The notes beneath the pieces were generated by a model that made no database searches, was not told the DNA's origin, and saw only the letters and a list, made by a program, of their open reading frames with translations. From Arthrobacter sp. GMC3 (GTDB taxonomy: Bacteria; Actinomycetota; Actinomycetes; Actinomycetales; Micrococcaceae): 64,000 nucleotides of DNA. Location: the NCBI RefSeq assembly GCF_002929305.1, contig NZ_PJIO01000010.1, forward strand, positions 60,261 to 124,260, read 5' to 3'. A program made the translations under genes and the position numbers. Position 1 is the first letter of the stretch, and each line of letters begins with the position of its first letter. Shown here one piece after another: positions 58,644-64,000 of this stretch.

Positions 58644-59612
58644 TTACGGTTTTGCTGTGGCGAACAGCGCCAGCAGATCCCGGCTCAATTGGTTCGGGGA
58701 AGTCTCGCAAGGGCTGTGCCCGGACCGGTAGACGGCCAGTGTGGCGCCCAGGGAGCGGGCAAACTCGACGTGCAGGCTGGTGGGCCACAAATCGTGCTCA
58801 CCGACGGCCACCAGTTTGGGCACGGACGCGGTGGACAGGGGAACGCTGAGGTCCGGGTTGTGTTTCATCAATTCCACAATGTCGCGCACAGATTGTCTGC
58901 GGGTGAGCTTAAGCCTGTCCTTGACAAAGCCCAGCCGCCCGGGCGGGACCGGAATAAAGTTGCGTTTGATGCCCCAAATCATCAGGGCGGCACCGACGCG
59001 TCCGTTGGCCAGCCCGGACACGGAACCAATCCTGCTGACGCCCCGGAAACTCTGCCCAGCCAGTGGCGGGCAGCTGAGAAGTGTCAGGCTGGCAAATCGT
59101 CCGGGCTCCCGGGCAAAAGCCAGCCCTGCCACAGTTCCGGCAAAGGAATAGCCCACCACATGCGCCGGTCGTCCCAGTTCACTGAGTACGGCCAAAAGGT
59201 CATCGACGAACAAGTCCAAGTCGTAGTGCTCCCGTGGCGGGTCAAGGTGTTCGGGCCCGGCTCCAGAGGATTCGTACTGGCCAGCCAAGTCGAAGCTCAC
59301 GGTGTAGAAGCCGGCGGCAGCCAAGATGGGCATCATCAGCACAAAGTCTTCCTTTGAACCGGTTGCGCCGGGCACCAGCACCACGGGAGGCGCTTCGGGG
59401 GCGCCGCAGCTGATGAGAGCCAGCTGTCCGCTGGGTGCGGCAAAGTTGGTGGCCACAATGCCTGGCGGGAGGATCGCCCAGTCAAAATCCGGCAACTGGG
59501 AGTCAGCGGTCTCTGCCTCGTCCATCACATGCTCCCGGGAGGCTCCCACCTCGGCCGGCGCACTGAAGGTGGGTTCGTCGTCGTCGTTCCCGCGGGCTAC
59601 CTCAAAGACCAT
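58644..59612 (-). CDS. Alpha/beta hydrolase
   Basis: A 322-residue alpha/beta hydrolase. PVVLVPGATGSKEDFVLMMPIL is the oxyanion-hole region, the nucleophile elbow is VVGYSFAGTVAGLA (G-Y-S-F-A-G), Asp/His probably in VGEHDLWP and YRSGHSPCETSP. An N-terminal 60-residue extension without motifs precedes the core. The ATG at 59612 has an excellent GGAGGTG six bases upstream; a longer frame to 59897 is unsupported. Substrate unknown. Confidence 0.88.
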   Translation of the reverse strand: MVFEVARGNDDDEPTFSAPAEVGASREHVMDEAETADSQLPDFDWAILPPGIVATNFAAPSGQLALISCGAPEAPPVVLVPGATGSKEDFVLMMPILAAAGFYTVSFDLAGQYESSGAGPEHLDPPREHYDLDLFVDDLLAVLSELGRPAHVVGYSFAGTVAGLAFAREPGRFASLTLLSCPPLAGQSFRGVSRIGSVSGLANGRVGAALMIWGIKRNFIPVPPGRLGFVKDRLKLTRRQSVRDIVELMKHNPDLSVPLSTASVPKLVAVGEHDLWPTSLHVEFARSLGATLAVYRSGHSPCETSPNQLSRDLLALFATAKP

Positions 59613-59659
59613 AGCCGCACCTCCGCTACGCATTGTTGACGGGCGCCAGAACCATCCAG

Positions 59660-60691
59660 CTACGCCGTCACCTTGGTTATAAAGGATTGTAGGCGCCGAT
59701 AGACCTCCTGGGATTCGGGATAGCGAAAGTTTTGCTGCCAGGTGTGTTCGGTGTTGGCGTTCTCCCAGCCATAAACGATCGAATCGACGGGCACCCCGTG
59801 CGCAGAGAGCCGCTTGATGAAACTCATGTTCGACGCGTAGAAGAAGTCGCGTTCGGAGGTGGAGATAAACACCGGCGGGCACCGCGAGTCCAGCCATTCG
59901 ATGGGAGACATGTAGTGGGCGGCCTCGCGCAACGTGGCGAGCCGTTGCTTGCCTGTGGTCTTGCGCTGACGCCTACCGCCACGGGTCCCATCCCGGGGAA
60001 GAAGCATCCGGATGAAGTTCAAGCTCATGACGAAGCCCTTGTCAAAGAACACCGAAAAGTCCACGATGCTGCAATGCTGCACCAAGCCCCGCACATGGCC
60101 CAGTTCAAGGGCCGGGGCGAATCCGTGGTGCTGGGCCAATTCCGGTTGGAAGGTGGCAGCGGCCATGAGGGCGGCAATTTGACCGCCGGCAGAGTCACCG
60201 CCGAGCACAATCCGCTGCCGGTTGCCGCCATAGTCGCCAATATTCTCCTGCACCCATGCCAGCGCGGCGTTAGCGTCCTCCAGCACGTGACCCAGGTGGA
60301 AGTGCGGCGCCATCCTGTAGTTGACATTGACCACCACTACTCCGGCGGCTGCCTGCCCTGCACAGTATTTCGTCAGGGCGGCCTTGTCCCCTGACGTCCA
60401 GCCACCCCCGTGGTAGTAAACGTAGACGGGCAGCTCGTTCATAGCCCGGTCAGCCCCGGCCGGGGTTAGGACGTCCAGGCGGTGCCAGCGGATTCTGTCG
60501 CCCACAAAATCAATGTCATGCCAATACCTGACACCGGTGATGGGATCAACGTTGAAGCGGCGCAACTCCCCGCTGCTGACGGCATTCATGAGTAGCCGCC
60601 ACGCCCACACCGGCACCCGGCTCAACACGCTTCTGGCGCGACGTCCCCAGGAAAACACCGGCCTGGACGCCGCTGGACCCGGCTCAATCAT
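59660..60691 (-). CDS. HSL-family alpha/beta hydrolase (esterase)
   Basis: A 343-residue hormone-sensitive-lipase-type esterase. The oxyanion motif YVYYHGGGWTSGDK, the nucleophile elbow LGGDSAGGQIAALMAAAT and the later STSERDFFYASN (Asp) and NTEHTWQQNFRY (His) are in order. Such enzymes cut short-chain esters. It lies 47 bases upstream of the other hydrolase on the same strand, so a two-gene operon is likely; their sequences are not similar outside the fold. It diverges from the BrkB gene over 84 bases. Confidence 0.93.
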   Translation of the reverse strand: MIEPGPAASRPVFSWGRRARSVLSRVPVWAWRLLMNAVSSGELRRFNVDPITGVRYWHDIDFVGDRIRWHRLDVLTPAGADRAMNELPVYVYYHGGGWTSGDKAALTKYCAGQAAAGVVVVNVNYRMAPHFHLGHVLEDANAALAWVQENIGDYGGNRQRIVLGGDSAGGQIAALMAAATFQPELAQHHGFAPALELGHVRGLVQHCSIVDFSVFFDKGFVMSLNFIRMLLPRDGTRGGRRQRKTTGKQRLATLREAAHYMSPIEWLDSRCPPVFISTSERDFFYASNMSFIKRLSAHGVPVDSIVYGWENANTEHTWQQNFRYPESQEVYRRLQSFITKVTA

Positions 60692-60775
60692 GGCCCAACA
60701 CTACGCCGAGGAACTGGGACGGGGCTAAGAGATGGGCTCCGGACTCTTGTTCTGCCCATCGGATAGGGTCGGTGG

Positions 60776-61915
60776 ATGAGCTCGCAAGAGAAAGTCATGG
60801 CCGACACTGGTTCTACTGCCGAGTTCTCCGGCAAGTACGTGGCGAAACGGGTCCTCGCCAAATTCGGTTCCGACGGTTGCACCGACATGGCCGCGACGCT
60901 GACCTACTACGGTATTTTGTCGCTGTTTCCCGCCATCTTGGCCCTGGTTTCGATTGTTGGCCTGGTGGGTCAGGCCGAACAAACTACCGCCGCCATGCTC
61001 GACTTGGTGGGCAGACTCACCGACAATGCCGTGGTGGAGACCATTAGGGCTCCGGTGGAGCAATTGAGCCGCTCTTCGGCGGCGGGGTGGACGTTGGCCT
61101 TGGGCCTGGTGGCCGCTCTTTGGTCCGCGTCAGGATATGTTGGCGCCTTCAGCCGGGCCCTCAACAGAATTTATGGCGTCACCGAGGGCCGGCCCGTCTG
61201 GAAACTGCGCCCGGCACTTCTACTTGTCACCTTGCTGGCGGTCCTCATCGTGGCAGCCATCGCCCTACTGCTGGTAATTTCCGGGCCCATCGCCCGCGTC
61301 CTGGGTGACGCGCTGGGGTTTGGGGATGTAACCGTCACGGTGTGGGACATCGCCAAGTGGCCAGTGGTGGCCATCCTGGCCGTGGTGCTCATCGCCGTTT
61401 TGTACCACTTCACACCCAACGTCAAGACGCCCAAGTTCCGCTGGATCAGCGTTGGCGCATGCGTGGCCCTAGTCGCGCTGACAGTTGCCTCGGCGGGGTT
61501 CGGCGTCTATGTGGCCAACTTTTCCAAATACGAGAAAACCTACGGAACCATCGCCGGGATGATCGTGTTGCTGTTGTGGCTATGGATCGTGAACCTCAGC
61601 CTGCTCCTGGGCGCCCAGGTGGATGCCGAGCTCGAAAGGTATCGGGAGCTGCGCGCTGGAATCAAGGCCGAGGTGCAGGTGCAGCTTCCCCCGCGCGACA
61701 TCGAAGCCAGCCTGAAGAAGCGCGAAAAGGAACGCCAACTCATTGCCGAAGGAAGAGAGCTCCGGCAAAATTTCCATTCACCCGCCCCTGCAGTGGCAGC
61801 TGCCGCCCCGAAATTGCACCTGCTGTGGTGGGCCGCTGGCGCAGGCACTGCCTTGGCCGCCGTCGCCCTTGCCAGGCGAGGCAAAAAGCAAGCATTCCCA
61901 CGCCGTACAGATTGA
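60776..61915 (+). CDS. YihY/BrkB-family membrane protein
   Basis: A 379-residue protein with six helices of the YihY/UPF0761 domain: DGCTDMAATLTYYGILSLFPAILALVSIVGLVG, then ASGYVGAFSRALNRIYGVTEGRPVWKLRP, TPNVKTPKFRWISVGACVALVALTVASAGFGVYVANFSKYEKTYGTIAGMIVLLLWLWIVNLSLLLGAQVDAELE. It was once called ribonuclease BN, wrongly. A basic cytosolic tail carries EKERQLIAEGRELRQN. The role is unknown, perhaps transport or envelope. Followed after nine bases by mycothione reductase. Confidence 0.92.
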   Translation: MSSQEKVMADTGSTAEFSGKYVAKRVLAKFGSDGCTDMAATLTYYGILSLFPAILALVSIVGLVGQAEQTTAAMLDLVGRLTDNAVVETIRAPVEQLSRSSAAGWTLALGLVAALWSASGYVGAFSRALNRIYGVTEGRPVWKLRPALLLVTLLAVLIVAAIALLLVISGPIARVLGDALGFGDVTVTVWDIAKWPVVAILAVVLIAVLYHFTPNVKTPKFRWISVGACVALVALTVASAGFGVYVANFSKYEKTYGTIAGMIVLLLWLWIVNLSLLLGAQVDAELERYRELRAGIKAEVQVQLPPRDIEASLKKREKERQLIAEGRELRQNFHSPAPAVAAAAPKLHLLWWAAGAGTALAAVALARRGKKQAFPRRTD

Positions 61916-61924
61916 GGACCAGCC

Positions 61925-63328
61925 ATGAATCATTTTGACCTTGTCATCATCGGCACCGGATCGGGGAACTCCATCCCCGGTCCCGAGTTGGAACACGTGA
62001 AAATTGCCATCGTGGAGGACAACCTTTTCGGCGGGACCTGCCTGAACGTGGGCTGCATACCCACCAAAATGTTCGTCCACCCTGCCGAACTGGCCGATGC
62101 CTCCAGGCACGGGCGCGGCTTGGGCATCACCTCCCACCTGGACGCCGTGGACTGGCCCGGAATCCGGGACCGGATCTTTGGCCGGATCGACGCCATCGAG
62201 GCGGCCGGGCGCGCCTACCGCGAGGGCCCTGAGTGCCAGAACATCACCGTCTTTTCGGGCCACGGGCGCTTCACCGCACACAAATCGCTGACCATTGCCA
62301 TGAACGACGGCGGCACCGAGGTCATTACCGGCGCAAGGTTCGTGCTGGCGGCCGGCTCACGCGCCGTCGTCCCCGAGATCGCCGGACTGGCGCATGGCCA
62401 GGTGCCGTTCCATACCTCCGACACCATCATGCGGATTGAGCGTCTGCCCGCCAGCATTGCGATCCTTGGCGGAGGTTTCATCGCTGCCGAGTTTGCCCAC
62501 GTGTTCTCCTCGTTTGGCGTGGCAGTGACACAGATCGTGCGCGGGCCGGCCATGCTCCGGCACCTGGATGGCGACATATCCCAACAATTCACCCGGGAAG
62601 CCGCCTCACGGTATGAGGTGCTGCTGGAGACAACGGTGGAGGTCGCCAGGAGTGGGGGTTCCGGCGTCGAACTCGAGGTCAATGGGCCCACAGGGCAGGA
62701 GACCATTGCGGCCGAGATGCTCTTGGTCGCCACGGGCCGACGCCCCAACAGCGACACCCTAGGGGTGGAGGCAACAGGGGTGGCTGTCGACAACGACGGT
62801 CGGGTGCGGGTCGATGAGTACCAACGCACCACGGCGGAAGGAATTTTTGCGTTGGGTGATCTTTCCAGTGCCCACCAACTCAAACATGTGGCAAACCATG
62901 AGGCCCGCGTGGTCAAACACAACCTCCTGCACCCCGACGCGATGATGGCCGCAGACCACCGTTTCATACCAGCAGCCGTCTTTGCCGATCCACAAATTGC
63001 CTCGGTGGGGCTTAGTGAGGAGGAGGCGATCCAAGCCCAACGCCCTCACGTCGTCAAGGTCCAAAAGTATGCGGACATCGCCGCAGGCTGGGCCAGGGAG
63101 GATAGGGGGCACTTCCTGAAAGTGATCGCCGATCCCGCAACAGGGCTGCTCCTGGGAGCCCACGTCATCGGTCCGGAAGCGGCCACGGTGATCCAACCGC
63201 TGATCCATGCCATGTCCTTTGGGCAAAGGGCTCACGATGTTGCCCGCGGACAGTACTGGATCCACCCGGCATTGAGCGAACTTGTGGAGAATGCCCTTCT
63301 TGGTCTCCCCGAACCGAGCGCTGAGTAA
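61925..63328 (+). CDS. mtr: Mycothione reductase
   Basis: A 467-residue FAD/NADPH disulfide reductase that keeps mycothiol reduced, the actinobacterial counterpart of glutathione reductase. FAD-binding start DLVIIGTGSGN, redox disulfide GGTCLNVGCIPTKM (Cys 39 and 44), NADPH loop ILGGGFIAAEFAHVFSSFG, FALGDLSS, and the dimer/catalytic end with YWIHPALSELVENALLG (His-Glu). The GTGSGN variant of the first Gly motif and TKM after the Cys fit Mtr. GAGGA precedes the ATG. It is spaced nine bases from the BrkB gene and probably co-transcribed. Confidence 0.95.
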   Translation: MNHFDLVIIGTGSGNSIPGPELEHVKIAIVEDNLFGGTCLNVGCIPTKMFVHPAELADASRHGRGLGITSHLDAVDWPGIRDRIFGRIDAIEAAGRAYREGPECQNITVFSGHGRFTAHKSLTIAMNDGGTEVITGARFVLAAGSRAVVPEIAGLAHGQVPFHTSDTIMRIERLPASIAILGGGFIAAEFAHVFSSFGVAVTQIVRGPAMLRHLDGDISQQFTREAASRYEVLLETTVEVARSGGSGVELEVNGPTGQETIAAEMLLVATGRRPNSDTLGVEATGVAVDNDGRVRVDEYQRTTAEGIFALGDLSSAHQLKHVANHEARVVKHNLLHPDAMMAADHRFIPAAVFADPQIASVGLSEEEAIQAQRPHVVKVQKYADIAAGWAREDRGHFLKVIADPATGLLLGAHVIGPEAATVIQPLIHAMSFGQRAHDVARGQYWIHPALSELVENALLGLPEPSAE

Positions 63329-63424
63329 CCCGGGTTAGAGGTCTATCAATAGGCGGCCGTCAAGAGAGCATCTCGGCGGGCATGGGATTTCAGTTACCTG
63401 TGTTGACCCGATCTTAGGGTTCTG

Positions 63425-63458
63425 TTTAGAATACATTTTCTAGTAAATATATTCTAAA
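63425..63458. promoter_or_regulatory. A+T-rich inverted repeat before the final reading frame
   Basis: TTTAGAATA (63425-63433) and TATTCTAAA (63450-63458) are exact complements separated by 16 bases, in a markedly A+T-rich stretch (about 63420-63465) otherwise rare in this window. It lies 40 bases before the next start codon and could be an operator or an insertion-site mark. Confidence 0.5.
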
Positions 63459-63498
63459 AACTCTTCCGTTGGTGGTGGATCGGGCCTAAAATTGGGGT

Positions 63499-64000
63499 AT
63501 GGGTACCGCCGATCGGCCCGGTAGCAGGAGGGTTTCCACCCCGTCCGGGTCAGCGTTTTTGGATCATGGCCCCGGGCTTGGCTCGGGGGTAGTTGGTGGA
63601 GGTTCTCTTCCCGGCGATGACTGCGGGGATGTCTATGGCGATGACGTGGTGATGGCCCGGCTGGTGGCTAGTGATCCGTTTGCTGATGATCCGATGATGC
63701 TTAATGTCACGTGGGTGGGTCCGTCGCGGGAGATTTCCGCGGAGGAATGGGCGGATTTGTTTCTGCCCTCTAGTCCTGTGTCGGGGCAAGGGACAGCAAC
63801 ACCAATCGTGACAGCAACACCAATAGTGACAGCGACACCAATAATGGAGTCGTTGCCGGCCACGTTGCCGGCCACGTTGCCGGTGCCGGACACGTTGCCA
63901 TTGCCGGTGGCTTTGCCGGTGTTGTTGTCCGGGGTGGGTGAGGTGTCTAGGGTTGCGGTGATTCGGGCTTCGGTTCCCGATCACCCCAAGGCGCCCCGGA
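63499..64000 (+). CDS. Start of a repeat-containing protein, 3' end outside window
   Basis: An open frame from ATG at 63499 with no stop to the end of the window, 167 residues so far. The N-terminus is Gly/Ser/Asp-rich (LDHGPGLGSGVVGGGSLPGDDC), then DDPMMLNVTWVGPSREISAEEWADLFLPSSP, then TATPIV-type repeats and LPATLPATLPVPDTLPLPVALPV. The text recalls the N-terminal leader of DUF222/HNH-endonuclease (13E12-type) proteins of Arthrobacter, but the HNH domain is not in view, so this stays a guess. GGGG lies just before the start. Confidence 0.55.
   Translation, partial: MGTADRPGSRRVSTPSGSAFLDHGPGLGSGVVGGGSLPGDDCGDVYGDDVVMARLVASDPFADDPMMLNVTWVGPSREISAEEWADLFLPSSPVSGQGTATPIVTATPIVTATPIMESLPATLPATLPVPDTLPLPVALPVLLSGVGEVSRVAVIRASVPDHPKAPR
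63799..63846 (+). repeat. Three 18-base tandem repeats inside the last gene
   Basis: ACAGCAACACCAATCGTG at 63799-63816 is followed by two further near-identical copies, the last truncated or altered at the end, coding for TATPIV repeats. A second run, GCCACGTTGCCG twice, follows at 63859-63882. Both encode a Thr/Pro linker and would vary by slippage between strains. Confidence 0.85.

Noticed and set aside
63799..63900. Possible CRISPR-like repeats
   Set aside because: Repeats are directly abutting without spacers and stay in frame, so they are coding tandem repeats.

Overview
The window is a 64-kb chromosomal segment of a high-G+C actinobacterium, most likely a member of the Micrococcaceae close to Arthrobacter. 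Evidence for this: frequent GTG starts, a mycothione reductase (mycothiol is an actinobacterial thiol), an Eis-type acetyltransferase, a CoaE-GrpB fusion, a CGNR zinc-finger protein, an SOS box of the actinobacterial GAAC-N4-GTTC type before uvrB, and an rpsA/coaE/uvrB/polA neighbourhood as in Arthrobacter. No rRNA, tRNA, CRISPR array or complete insertion sequence was seen.

Layout. 1-6.5 kb is an accessory stretch, visibly less G+C rich: a TetR tail, two GNAT acetyltransferases, a MarR-controlled MATE exporter, an APH-fold kinase, and a GntR regulator co-transcribed with an orphan membrane protein. 6.5-15 kb is housekeeping: uvrB, coaE-grpB, a YigZ protein, rpsA, and small membrane proteins. 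15-20 kb holds a tight four-gene operon for MurNAc recovery (MHS transporter, anmK, murR-type regulator, murQ). 20-26 kb holds an Eis-like enzyme, polA, a thioesterase and a Pit phosphate transporter. 26-34 kb holds a pirin, a flavin monooxygenase-like protein, an aminotransferase, a DrrAB-type exporter, a PadR/HAAS pair and a UDG-like protein.

34-40 kb starts with a frame-disrupted lipoprotein sugar dehydrogenase. It then has a LacI-controlled catabolic operon (Gfo/Idh/MocA dehydrogenase, DUF993 aldolase-like protein, TIM-barrel isomerase) with a clear promoter and a perfect 18-bp operator. 40-49.7 kb holds DoxX, a DHA2 exporter, a sedolisin-type (S53) peptidase, a bifunctional penicillin-binding protein, a YciO-type protein, Dps and an SDR. 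49.7-58 kb holds HrpB, YgiN-like and MBL proteins, a threonine dehydratase-like enzyme and an ABC exporter overlapping a LolA-like protein. 58-63.3 kb holds a glycosyltransferase, two alpha/beta hydrolases, a BrkB protein and mycothione reductase. The last 500 bases open a repeat-containing reading frame that runs off the window behind an A+T-rich inverted repeat.

No wholly new system is demonstrated. The best leads for undescribed biology are the MHS transporter in the MurNAc operon, the DUF993 sugar pathway, the LolA-like/ABC operon in a monoderm, and the GntR/orphan membrane protein pair with its operator. All functional calls are from reading the translated sequence and recalling family motifs; no database search was run.
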